In this document: positions 15,155 through 24,216 of the stretch, piece after piece
Layout of the letters: each line of letters opens with the position of its first letter
How positions within the stretch are numbered: position 1 is the stretch's first letter
Notes under the pieces: model-generated
Seen by the model: only the letters and a program-made list of their open reading frames with translations
What the model was told of the DNA's origin: nothing
Databases searched by the model: none
Program-made: the position numbers and the translations under genes
Source of the DNA: Stigonema sp964246695
GTDB lineage: Bacteria; Cyanobacteriota; Cyanobacteriia; Cyanobacteriales; Nostocaceae
NCBI GenBank assembly: GCA_964246695.1
Contig: CAXTSI010000002.1
Coordinates: 3,782-67,781 of the forward strand
Length of the DNA stretch: 64,000 bases
Reading direction: 5' to 3'

Positions 15155-17917
15155 TTATTGGCATCCGCCAGTGCGGACAGCATCCCGTAAGGTTCGGGCT
15201 TGTGCATTTTCTGGCTGAATTTCAATCACTCGATTGAAATCGGTTAGCGCCCCCTGACAATCTTTCAACTGTTTGCGGAGATTAGCCCGCCAAAAGTAGG
15301 CATTTGCATGATTAGGCTCGAGTTTAATCGCTTGGTCTACATCCGCCAGTGCTCCTTTTAGGTCTTTCACACCAAAGTAGTGGGCAAGACTCCTACTATA
15401 GAAGGTGAAAAAGTCAGGTGCGAGTGGAATGGCTTGATTAAAATCGGCGATCGCACCTTGAAAGTCTTTCGCTTGAAGGTGCATAGTACCTCTACATTTA
15501 TAGCCTGAAGCATCTTTAGGCTGGAGTTTAATTATTTGATTGCAATCCTCTATTGCCGCCTTCAAGTTTTTCATAGTAAGATGAACACGATTCCGACTTT
15601 GGTAGTAAACAGTATGGTTAGGATCGAGTCTAATCGCTTGATTAAAATCGGCGATCGCTCCCTGAAAGTCTTTCAAATCCTCGCGGAGTTTGCCTCGGAT
15701 GCTGTAGTTACTAGCATAGTCAGGCTGGAGTTTAATTGCTTGATTCAAATCGACCATCGCGCCCTGAACGTCTTTCAATAGATAGCGGGCAAAACCCCTA
15801 CCGCCGTAAGCTAAAGCGTAGTCTGGCACAAGTTGAATTACTTGAGTGTAATCGGCGATCGCGCCGGGAAAGTCATTCAACTGCATACGAAGACCACCTC
15901 GCCAGAAGTAGGCTGTATAAATCGGCTGAATCTCAATCGCCTTATTCGATGCCTCCAAAGCCTCTGAGTAGCGTTTTAATTCGTACAATATTGAACCTTT
16001 TACTACATAAAGGTTATAATCATTGTCCCTGTTGTACTCAATCGCCTTATCAATCGCTGCTAGTGCCTCTGGGTATTTTTCTAATGTCCCCAACACTGCA
16101 CTTTTGAAAGACCAAGCTTGATAGGAGTCTGGTTTAATTTTTGTGGCTTGCTCAAAAGCAGCTAGTGCTTCTGGATTTTTTTTCTGGAATGAATATAGCG
16201 CCACGCCTAGCGTATAGTAAGCTTGATAAAAGTTAGGTTTGATTTTAATTGCCGTCTGCATTGCGGCAACGGCTTCTTGATATTTTTCTAATCGCCACAG
16301 TTGATTGCCATAATTGAGCCAATCATACTCATTGGCATTTTGTGGCGGCTTTTCCACAGCAAATAATGGATGAGTCAAGAGCAAATTAGTTTCTGCTGCT
16401 GTTAGGGCTGGTGGTGCAACCGTGACTACTTTCAACCATTCTGGTTTTAGCCCTGCTAAGGTGACTGCACCCAAAAGGGTACTGCTGGGCACTCCTAAAC
16501 CCAAACCTAGTTCAACTTTTTCTGATTGACTCTTCTCAATACCCGTGTTAATTCCAATTACTTGCCCCATTGAATCTAGCACTGGTCCGCCACTCATTCC
16601 AGGAAGCGTTAGATTCGAGTAAATTAGCTGATAGCCATAATCAATCAAAGACTTCAAATCACCAGAGTCTTCTGCACGGGCTAATACTCTCTCCCTATTC
16701 CAATGCAAACCAGCGGTCAACTTCCGCTTTCCTGCTGCGTCACCAGGAAAGCCAGACAGGAGTACCCACTGTTTTTTGTCCGGCAATAGGTTATATTTAG
16801 CGATCGTAGCGACCGAGTAAGTTTTATCGCTGGTAAACTTTAACAGCGCTGCGTCTAATCCCTTCGGTTTGACGATGTTTTCCTGTTGCAATGCATATCG
16901 CTGTCCATCTGGCGTCATAATTTCATAAGAGTCTGGATTCTCTACCACATGAAGCGCAGTGACAACATAATAAGTTTGTCCTTGTTTAGCAACGATCGCA
17001 CCAGAACCATTACCATTTGTTTTGGAGTCAATCCGCACGGTAATTTGTTGGGCAATGGTATCTACTTTATCAACTAAATTATTACCAACGGGTGGCACAG
17101 AAGCTTGTTGCTGATTTTGCCCAACAGATGGAATACTTGCTAAATTGGGGGCGAATTGAGCTACGGTTTGAATCGGGATAGCAAAGCTGAATTTTCTGAG
17201 GCGCTGAAGTTGTTGTTCACTGGGGCGACTTCCATCCTGATAGACATAAGTATCATTTAAAATGGCATTGTTCAGTAACCCATTCACCCCGATTAACTTA
17301 CCTTGCTGATTTAATAGTGGTCCCCCACTCATTCCTTGTTTAATCTCATTGGTATAACCAATCTGATAACCCCCAGCTAAAGGTTGCGGAGACAACAGGG
17401 AGATTTTGCCACTACTAATGACTAATTCTTGACTATTATAAGGAAACCCAGCCGCGAAAACTTCTTGTTCTGATACATTTGCGGTGGTAGCTAAAGAAAC
17501 GATGCGATAGTTTTCTTTAGCTTGAAACCGTAATAAGGCTAAATCATTACCTTCTAAAGAATCACCTTGACTAATAACCACCGCTGTATGGATTTTGCCA
17601 TCAGGAGTTTGGATGCGCTGGGGTTGTTTGGAGTTAATTACATGGGCATTGGTTAAGATGGTGTAGGTTTGCCCAATTTTGCTGATTAAAATCCCACTTC
17701 CGCTATGCTTAGTTGTCAAGACTTTGACGGTGACGGCTTGGGCTATTTGACGAATTTGTTCTCTTGTAGTGGTGCTACTTACAAGTACCGGAGTAGGATA
17801 ATGAGATTGATTGAATGTCCCAGCATCAGCGGTAGACAGTAAGAGCAAACCACTGAAGCTGGCGATTGCGCTTCGCGCAGCGGCTTTGCCTTTCGCAATA
17901 AGATTGAAGCGATTCAT
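15155..17917 (-). CDS. Secreted protein with two trypsin-like domains and TPR array
   Basis: 920 residues with an N-terminal export signal. First protease domain (about 45-250): His in LTNAHVIN, Asp in NDLALLRF, Ser in GMSGGPLLN. Second domain (about 280-490): His in ALHVVENP, Asp in LDAALLKF, Ser in GMSGGPVLD. Both triads look intact. From about 520 to 910 lie about ten TPR units. A second protease domain distinguishes it from the paralog at 10338. Part of the signal region (GKAAARSAIAS) is coded by a GCGCTTCGCGCAGCGGC repeat that is also in the broken copy. Likely acts in the periplasm or outside the cell. Confidence 0.88.
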   Translation of the reverse strand: MNRFNLIAKGKAAARSAIASFSGLLLLSTADAGTFNQSHYPTPVLVSSTTTREQIRQIAQAVTVKVLTTKHSGSGILISKIGQTYTILTNAHVINSKQPQRIQTPDGKIHTAVVISQGDSLEGNDLALLRFQAKENYRIVSLATTANVSEQEVFAAGFPYNSQELVISSGKISLLSPQPLAGGYQIGYTNEIKQGMSGGPLLNQQGKLIGVNGLLNNAILNDTYVYQDGSRPSEQQLQRLRKFSFAIPIQTVAQFAPNLASIPSVGQNQQQASVPPVGNNLVDKVDTIAQQITVRIDSKTNGNGSGAIVAKQGQTYYVVTALHVVENPDSYEIMTPDGQRYALQQENIVKPKGLDAALLKFTSDKTYSVATIAKYNLLPDKKQWVLLSGFPGDAAGKRKLTAGLHWNRERVLARAEDSGDLKSLIDYGYQLIYSNLTLPGMSGGPVLDSMGQVIGINTGIEKSQSEKVELGLGLGVPSSTLLGAVTLAGLKPEWLKVVTVAPPALTAAETNLLLTHPLFAVEKPPQNANEYDWLNYGNQLWRLEKYQEAVAAMQTAIKIKPNFYQAYYTLGVALYSFQKKNPEALAAFEQATKIKPDSYQAWSFKSAVLGTLEKYPEALAAIDKAIEYNRDNDYNLYVVKGSILYELKRYSEALEASNKAIEIQPIYTAYFWRGGLRMQLNDFPGAIADYTQVIQLVPDYALAYGGRGFARYLLKDVQGAMVDLNQAIKLQPDYASNYSIRGKLREDLKDFQGAIADFNQAIRLDPNHTVYYQSRNRVHLTMKNLKAAIEDCNQIIKLQPKDASGYKCRGTMHLQAKDFQGAIADFNQAIPLAPDFFTFYSRSLAHYFGVKDLKGALADVDQAIKLEPNHANAYFWRANLRKQLKDCQGALTDFNRVIEIQPENAQARTLRDAVRTGGCQ

Positions 17918-17944
17918 TTTTTTTATGTGATTCTGTTAATTTGA

Positions 17945-18018
17945 AATTAATAGCTAATAGCTAATGGCTTTTAACAATTAGCAATTAGCAATTAGCAATT
18001 AACAATTAGCAATTAGCA
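17945..18018. repeat. Heptamer short tandem repeats (ATTAGCA)
   Basis: Six to seven direct ATTAGCA/ATTAACA units in the region upstream of the double-protease gene. Confidence 0.8.
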
Positions 18019-18202
18019 GCCAACTAACAGAGAAATGCTTAATTTGAGTTTCATACTTTTTTGTTCTTTAATCCTGACTAACGAGATTGAGATAATAGCC
18101 ATCCAGCTTTCTCTGCAAAACCAGCAACATTAATAGATGCCATTGCGGTTGTTGCCGGACGTGTGTATTGTTAAGATTCATCTTAAAACCTGATTCATAA
18201 AC

Positions 18203-18304
18203 GCACTCATAATTTGATAAAAACTTCTTCAACCTAAGCAAAAAAGCTAAGTAGGTGAAGTTTTTCTCAACATTGTCAAAACCTGTTAGCCTGTTGTTAA
18301 AGTC
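18203..18304. repeat. Dispersed intergenic repeat with hairpin, copy 2
   Basis: Matches 9905-10010 (AATTTGATAAAAACTTCTTC ... GTTGTTAAAGT). The intergenic stretch 17918-19201 otherwise holds only tandem repeats, a C-rich palindrome near 18341-18385, a TPR remnant and an inserted small element. Confidence 0.6.
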
Positions 18305-18569
18305 AAGATTAGCTCCCACTACATAGATTCAGCGTTCAAAAACCTAACCCCCCAGCCCCCTTCCCTAGAAGGGAAGAGGGAGCCTTATTTAGGTGTTTTT
18401 TTCTATTCCCATTCTTCTAGCAAAGGACACCCTGTTGTCAATGCAGAAAACTGCACCATTATTTTTTTTAGTTGTGGTAATTAAAGCTTGAATGTAAAAT
18501 CTAGTTGCTCAAAAAGTTATTAGAGTATTGATGTGTCCAATGTTGGCGATCGCCGACCAAAATTTGTCA

Positions 18570-19005
18570 TTTTTAGCTAGCGCCAGATTGTGTTGAGACA
18601 GCGCGACGGTATAGTTTCCTAGCTGATGGTGGACAACACAAGCGTGAGAAGTAGGTATTCTCACATCTTGCACTACACAGACAAAACCCGCCTAGCCTTC
18701 TCCCAATTCCTCGCCGCTGACGCTCCTTCGTCGCTAACGCAACGCTTACGCGAACGGCTTCTGCGAAGCAGTACGCGGGTTTCAAACCCTTGATTTTCCG
18801 TAAGTCCGCGTAGGCGGACTTAGTTTGTATAGCCGCGAATTCTATTCGTTAGGGGCTGGTGCAAGATCTGAGTATTAGCATTGTTAGGTTCAAGTTTAAT
18901 CGCTTGATCTAAATCCGCCTTTGCTCCAGTATAGTCTTTCAACTCTTGGCGGACATGACCTCTAATGGTGTAGGCTAAAGCAAAGTCGGGCTGGAGTTTA
19001 ATTGC
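18570..19005 (-). pseudogene. TPR-repeat remnant interrupted by a small element
   Basis: On the minus strand 19005-18877 reads AIKLQPDFALAYTIRGHVRQ and on through KADLDQAIKLEPNN, one complete TPR unit of the trypsin-TPR type. If the element 18660-18872 and one copy of its 4-base duplication are removed, the reading continues as NANTYFSR, the expected start of the next TPR, and then decays. No start codon or upstream protease part is present. A stranded piece of a fourth paralog. Confidence 0.7.
18660..18872. mobile_element. MITE (CTTGCACC family), copy 1, 213 bp, TSD TATT
   Basis: Left end CTCACATCTTGCACT, right end GGTGCAAGATCTGAG, inverted repeats with a few mismatches. Flanked by TATT at 18656-18659 and 18873-18876. 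The interior carries other palindromes, including AAGTCCGCGTAGGCGGACTT. Same family as 26429-26550 and 28240-28360. Confidence 0.8.
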
Positions 19006-19201
19006 TAAGAATTGCAGGTAAAAGTATTAATGCTTGGATGGTGATGGTTTTGGTTAAAATAGCTTTGTTCGTAAATGCTAGCAATGAAACTCGCTCGCCT
19101 GCGGAAAAGCAAGACTTTGGAGCTGCATGACCGATAGTAAGCAGCTACTCGGCAATGATTAAAGTTACTAATTTCAAAAGTAAGTATTATTGCAAAATCC
19201 T

Positions 19202-19813
19202 ATGACCACTACCCTACCCAAAACAGTAACTTTCGAGGAATTTATCGAGTGGTATCCCAACGACGGGGTGCGGTACGAGCTACATAATGGAGTAATTATT
19301 GAGATGGCACCCCCAACCGGAGACCATGAAAAAGTTGTTGGATTTTTAGCACGTAAACTGACTGTGGAGTTTGATCGACTAAACCTACCCTACACCATTC
19401 CTAAAACCGCATTCGTTAAAACACCGTCTGCTAAATCCACTTACTCACCCGATGTATTGTTACTAAATCTTGATAATCTCGGCAACGAACCTCTTTTTCA
19501 AAAACAGTCAACAGTTACTCAAGCAGCATCTGTACCCTTGGTAGTCGAAGTCGTCAGTACAAACTGGCGGGATGACTATCACCTAAAGTTTGCCGATTAT
19601 GAAGAAATGGGTATCCCTGAATTTTGGATTGCGGATTATGCAGCGTTAGGAGGTAAGCGGTTCATTGGAGATCCCAAGCAGCCTACTTTCTCGGTATGTC
19701 AGCTTGTGGGAGATGAGTACCAAGTAACCAAGTTCACGGGGAATAATCTCATCGTATCCCCCACCTTCTCACACGAAACTACTGCTGTGCAGGTTTTTGA
19801 TGCGGCTTTGTAA
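19202..19813 (+). CDS. Uma2 family (DUF820) PD-(D/E)XK nuclease-like protein
   Basis: 203 residues. Typical cyanobacterial Uma2 pattern: TFEEFIEWYPNDGVRYELHNG at the N-terminus, the acidic motif SPDVLLLN near 83-90 and VPLVVEVVS near 110-118, then DYEEMGIPEFWIADY. These proteins occur in many copies in cyanobacteria and have a restriction-endonuclease-like fold; their biological role is not settled. Start taken at ATG 19202. A second member is at 49957-50856. Confidence 0.88.
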   Translation: MTTTLPKTVTFEEFIEWYPNDGVRYELHNGVIIEMAPPTGDHEKVVGFLARKLTVEFDRLNLPYTIPKTAFVKTPSAKSTYSPDVLLLNLDNLGNEPLFQKQSTVTQAASVPLVVEVVSTNWRDDYHLKFADYEEMGIPEFWIADYAALGGKRFIGDPKQPTFSVCQLVGDEYQVTKFTGNNLIVSPTFSHETTAVQVFDAAL

Positions 19814-19888
19814 ATTGGTGGGCAACAAACAGCACGGGTAAATACTTTCTCTGTCCCCTGAAGAGAACCAGCGGTAAACTTGATATGA

Positions 19889-20212
19889 TTGGCAGGAAGT
19901 TACCTAAATAAGCAAGTGCCTCGCAGTGATATTGATCGTATCAGAGAGAAGATCAAACTCCGACAATACGATATGTCAGCCCATGCAATGGAAGAGATGG
20001 CTGAGGATATGCTGATGATTGTGGATGTGGAAGAGGCAATTTTAAGCGGTGAAGTCATCCGGGTAGAAAAAGATGACCCAAGAGGAACAAAATATGTGGT
20101 AGTGGGGACGGCATTAGATCAACAAACACCTGTTGGGGTTGTTGGACGTTTCGCTAGCACCGGACGTTATTTAATCATCACAGTTTACGAAGTCACTGAT
20201 TTCGAGGGTTAG
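19889..20212 (+). CDS. DUF4258-type protein, putative toxin of a TA pair
   Basis: Up to 107 residues with SAHAMEEMAEDM near the N-terminal third and GVVGRFASTGRYLIITVYEV at the end, the arrangement of DUF4258 proteins. Possible starts are TTG 19889 or GTG 19916; neither is preceded by a strong ribosome site at ideal spacing. It stands 4 bases before a YgiT-type zinc-finger gene, an arrangement typical of toxin-antitoxin pairs. The toxic function is inferred from context only. Confidence 0.7.
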   Translation: MAGSYLNKQVPRSDIDRIREKIKLRQYDMSAHAMEEMAEDMLMIVDVEEAILSGEVIRVEKDDPRGTKYVVVGTALDQQTPVGVVGRFASTGRYLIITVYEVTDFEG

Positions 20213-20216
20213 AGAT

Positions 20217-20459
20217 ATGTATGGATACAGATGCGAATATTGCGAAGGAACCGTTCAACCCCGCACTGTCAAGCGCGAGGCATTCAAACATAAAGATCGA
20301 TTCGTTATTCTTGAAGATGTGACGATTGGTGTTTGTGATAACTGTGGCAATCGATACTACTGTGCCGATATTCTCCATACTGTTCATGCTATTGCGACGG
20401 GAGCAAAATCCCCAGAGAGAACCGAACAGATCCCAGTAGCTCATCTGGAATCTGTATAG
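20217..20459 (+). CDS. YgiT-type zinc-finger protein, putative antitoxin
   Basis: 80 residues with two CxxC pairs (CEYC near residue 6 and CDNCG near 42) and a following YYCADILHTVHAIA segment, as in the zinc-binding N-terminal domain of MqsA/YgiT proteins. The HTH domain of full MqsA is absent. Translationally close to the DUF4258 gene. It ends at a TAG directly joined to a DUF4351 gene fragment. Confidence 0.75.
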   Translation: MYGYRCEYCEGTVQPRTVKREAFKHKDRFVILEDVTIGVCDNCGNRYYCADILHTVHAIATGAKSPERTEQIPVAHLESV

Positions 20460-20700
20460 CATGGGCTTAATAGAGGAACAACAAGTTATGGAAATTGTCA
20501 CCAGTTGGATGGAAACACCGAATGCAAAAGCTGGTGCTGCGGCAGTTAAATCGTCGGTTGGGAACACTTGAACCATCGCTCTTGCAGCGTGTGAGTGAAT
20601 TACCATTGGAACAATTGGAGGCTTTAGGCGAGGATTTACTAGACTTCACAGAAATATCTGATGCGCGTGAATTGGTTCAATCAACCTGGAGGCACATCGC
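20460..20700 (+). pseudogene. Fragment of Rpn/DUF4351 transposase-nuclease gene, copy A
   Basis: From SMGLIEEQQVMEIVTSWMET through LLQRVSELPLEQLEALGEDL this matches the C-terminal DUF4351 part of the Rpn-family gene at 24217-25150, with a frame break near 20515. The N-terminal nuclease domain is absent. The same stretch is present a third time at 25378-25620. Confidence 0.75.
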
Positions 20701-20805
20701 TACAATTAAGGTAATACAACTGTTACTAGCTAGGGCAGAAAATATCGAGAAACTACACTGTGAACGCGATCGCACCCAACGCCTGCAAGAGACAGAAGAG
20801 CGCTT

Positions 20806-20846
20806 CTGGATATTTTTTCTGGGAATATAATGCCCAGCCTTGGGCA
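20806..20846 (-). pseudogene. Sliver of a trypsin-TPR gene
   Basis: About 40 bases nearly identical to 22388-22427 inside the broken trypsin-TPR gene; on the minus strand they read AQGWALYSQKKYPEA, one TPR helix pair. Joined directly to a VapC remnant. Confidence 0.6.
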
Positions 20847-20854
20847 ATTGTTAC

Positions 20855-21065
20855 AAGTTAATCTGTGTCCAGTCTGACAACACTAAGTCAGGAACTTGGG
20901 AGAAGTCGCGAGGAAAAGCGAGTCACTAAAACGCCATTGACAGACAGGGCGATCGCTGCAATCCGTACATCTTTCTGAATTCTATTTTTGCGAAGCGGGG
21001 GATGCTCCTTGAGTAGCTGCCGATATTGTGTGTCAGCAGCAGCATCAAAATTTAAGATCATCACC
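20855..21065 (-). pseudogene. C-terminal remnant of a VapC-type PIN toxin
   Basis: Minus strand reads ILNFDAAADTQYRQLLKEHP, then DVRIAAIALSVNGVLVTR, and after a frame slip FRDFSQVPDLVLSDW. These are the last two conserved parts of a PIN-domain VapC (the acidic DxxIAAIAL motif and the LVTRNxRDFxxVPxL end). The N-terminal half is missing, replaced by a HigB-like gene facing the other way. Confidence 0.7.
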
Positions 21066-21383
21066 TTCGCTGATAGCAAACTGCAAAACCTATGCGAGCA
21101 ACAAGACCTAGCGCAAAGAAAATTGGGTGCAAAGTGTGCCAAGAAATTGAGAACTCGGTTGGCTATGCTTGCTGCTGCAGGTTGTGTCACAGAATTAGTT
21201 GCAGGTCGTCCCCACCCCTTAAAAGGAGATAGGGCTAGTGAATTTGCACTCTCTTTAGAAAGTGGTAAACGACTTGTATTTAAGCCAGATAACGACCCCG
21301 TCCCCTTGATGAAGGATGGAGGCATTGATTGGTCAAAAGTTACTGCTGTTTGTATTGTTTTCATTGGGGATTATCATGATTGA
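21048..21383 (+). pseudogene. HigB/RelE-type toxin lacking its start codon
   Basis: Codons from 21048 read KFKIITFADSKLQNL and end DWSKVTAVCIVFIGDYHD, the layout of plasmid-maintenance killer (HigB-like) proteins, about 110 residues. No ATG or GTG exists where the family starts; an open frame continues from TTG 20988 but the first 20 codons are antisense VapC DNA. The stop overlaps the start of the XRE gene by 8 bases, the normal HigBA order. Expression is doubtful. Confidence 0.65.
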
Positions 21384-21657
21384 GACAACTCGAACATTTA
21401 CTCCAGATTGGGTATCTCCTCCCGGTGATACCATTGCTGACTTATTAGAAGAGCGTGATTGGACGCAAGCACAATTAGCAGATCGTTTAGGCTACACCAC
21501 GAAACATATCAGTTTGCTCATCAATGGTAAAGCACCGATAAATGTTGAAACAGCCCTGAAGCTAGAACGAGTTTTGGGTAGTACAGCAGCATTCTGGCTC
21601 AGATATGAAGCCCAATATCGTGCCGCTCTAGCTAGGATTGAAGAAGAAAACCGCTGA
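21376..21657 (+). pseudogene. HigA-like XRE antitoxin, truncated by frameshift
   Basis: 94 residues from ATG 21376: HTH-XRE domain with LLEERDWTQAQLADRLGYTT and HISLLINGKAPI, then ALKLERVLGSTAAFWLRYEA. The frame stops after EEENR, but related coding continues: LDQLPVKELMNRG near 21680 and, at 21761-21890, a stretch containing IGIHPAIVVGRLQHDG that is the C-terminal end of long XRE/ImmA-type antitoxins. The original was therefore longer and has internal deletions and frame breaks. The DNA-binding domain itself could still be made. Confidence 0.7.
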
Positions 21658-21910
21658 AAGGGGTGAACATCTTAGTTAGATCAGTTACCAGTCAAAGAAT
21701 TAATGAACAGAGGCAGAAAAACTGGACTGTCCTAAGTACAGTGAATTAGCGCAACTTAAATCCAAAACTGATGCGATCGATTTTGCGGAACGTATTGGCA
21801 TTCATCCCGCTATTGTTGTGGGGCGACTGCAACACGATGGTATAATTCCTCTCTCGTGGATGAATAGTTTAAAGGAGAGTTTTTGTTTGAGGCAAATCGC
21901 TTTGATTGTC

Positions 21911-22029
21911 AGAGCGCGATCGCCAGCTTTACAGTTGTTGAATTTACCATTAGCTGCACCCAATGCGTGCAAGAGCGCGATCTGCCGGAGGCGGCGGATT
22001 TTCGTAGAGAAGCACTCGCGATCGCTTAA
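21911..22029. repeat. HIP1-containing dispersed repeat, copy A
   Basis: Begins at AGCGCGATCGCCAGCTTTAC and ends at a GCGATCGC octamer (22018-22026). Nearly identical to 25660-25796 and more distantly to about 25195-25330. It joins the broken trypsin-TPR gene exactly at the terminal GCGATCGC. Confidence 0.7.
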
Positions 22030-24140
22030 GCCAGACCATTGTCAGGCTGAAGTTTCAGCACTTGATTGAAATCGAACAGCGCCCCCTGATAATCTTTTGA
22101 CTGTTGGCTGATCAAACCTCGGACGAAGTAGCTTGTAAATAGAGGCTTTATCTCAATTGCCTTATTTAACGCCGCGATCGCTTCTGGGTAGCGTTTTAAT
22201 CTGGACAGGATCAAACCTCGCCATTCATAGAAGTTAACAACATCGTTTTTGTACTTGATCGCCTCATCAATTGCAGCTAACGCTGAGGGGTATTTTTCTA
22301 AGTCTCTAAGCACTTCACTTTTTATCTTCCAAGCTTCATAGTAGTAGGGTTGAATCTTTGTGGCTTGATCCAAAGCAGCTAACGCTTCTGGATATTTTTT
22401 CTGGGAATATAATGCCAAGCCTTGGAGATAATAAGCTTGAGGGAAGTCTGGCTTTAGCTTGATGGCTTGAAGCAAAGCTGCAATGGCTTCTGAATTTTTG
22501 CCTAATCGCCATAGTTGATTGCCATAATTGAGCCAATCTTTCTCCTTGGCATTTTGTTGCAGCTTTTCGATAGCAAATAATGGATGATTTTGGAGCGAAT
22601 TAATTTCTACTTCTGTGAGTTTTTTTGGTGCAGTATTAACAACTTTCAACAATTCTGGTTTCAATCCCGATTTTGTGGCTAGACCTAAAAGTGTACTGCT
22701 TGGTACTCCGCGTCCAAAACCTAGATTTACCTGACTATTTACTCTTTCATCCTCTAAACCTGCGTTAATCCCAATGAATTGCCCCTTTGAATCTAACACT
22801 GGTCCTCCACTCATTTCGGGAAGTGTCAGATTGGAGTAAATCAGTTCGTAGCCATAATTAATCAAACAATCAAAATTACAATCGTCTTTTGCACGGTTAA
22901 ATACTTTCTCTTTATCCTGAAGATAACCAGCGGTAAACTTCCGCTTTCCTCCAGAGTACCCAGGAAAACCAGATAGAAATACCAAATTATTTGTGTTCAA
23001 GTTGAATAGGTTATATTTAGCAATCGTGGCGACAGAATAGGTTTGATTACTGGTAAACTGTAACAGCGCTGCGTCTAATCCTTCCGGTTTGACAATGTTT
23101 TCCTGTTGCAAAGCATATCGCTGTCCATCTGGGGTAACAATTTCATAAGAGTCTGGATTCTTTACTACATGAGATGCAGTGACAACATAGTATGTTTGTC
23201 CAGTATGTGCAATGATGACTCCGGAACCATTACCATTGTTTTTGGAGTCAATCCGCACGGTAATTTGTTCAGCAATGCTATTAACTTGATCGACTATATT
23301 ATTAGTAGCTGGCGGCTGTGTAGGCTGTTGCTGATTTTGTCCTTTTGGTGAGACATCTGCAATATTGGGAGCGATTTGTGCTATTGTTTGAATTGGGACA
23401 GCAAAGCTGAGTTGTCTAAAATGTTGCAGTTGTTCAGTGCTGGGACGACTCCCATTTTGGTAAACATAAGCATCGTTTAAAATAGCGAAGTTCAGTAAAC
23501 CATTCACCCCAATTAACTGACCTTCAAGATTTAATAGTGGTCCCCCACTCATTCCTTGTTGAACAGAGTTGGTGTAACCAATTTGATAACCTCCAACTAA
23601 AGGTTGAGGAGATAAGAGGGAGATTTTGCCACTACTAATGACTAATTTTTGACTATCATCAGGAAACCCAGCGGCGAAAACTTCTTGATTTTATGATAAG
23701 TTTGCGGTCGGGGCTAAAGGTACAACGCGATAGTTTTCTTTGGCTTGAAACTGTAATAAGGCTAAATCATTACTTTTGACAGAATCACCACGACTGATAA
23801 CGACCGCTGAATGAGTTTTGCCATCAAGAGTTTGGATGCGATAAGCTTCTTTAGAGTTAACCACATGGGCATTGGTTAAAATGGTGTAAGTTTGCCCAAC
23901 TTTGTTGATTAAAATCCCACTTCCGCCCTGATGAACACTCAAGACTTTAACGGTGATGGCTTGGGCTAATTGACGAATTTGTTCTCTTGTAGTGGTGCTA
24001 CTTACGAGTACGGGAGTCGGATGATGAGGTTGGTTGAATATTCCAGCATCGGCGGTTGGGAGGAACAGGAGACTGCTGATGCTGGCGATTGCGCTTCGCG
24101 CAGCGGCTTTGCCTTTCGCCAGAAGGTTGAAGTGGTTCAT
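22026..24140 (-). pseudogene. Broken double-protease trypsin-TPR paralog
   Basis: Aligns with the 920-residue gene at 15155-17917 from the signal region through both protease domains (GMSGGPLLN and EMSGGPVLD) and into about five TPRs. It has one in-frame TAA at 23691-23693, after TANLS, where the paralog reads NVSEQEVF. The C-terminal TPRs are lost: the frame stops after LQPDNGLA at a HIP1-containing repeat. The second part (22026-23552) is still a long open frame but would start inside the first protease domain and after its His and Asp. Confidence 0.85.
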
Positions 24141-24216
24141 TTTTTTAGGTAAATATAGTTTACAATTTGATAAAATTATGCCATTTTAACTTTTTTGAAC
24201 GCTGTAGTACTCAGAA

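Noticed and set aside
18068..18319. 83-codon minus-strand frame
   Set aside because: Lies over an intergenic repeat also present at 9905-10010; no protein features.
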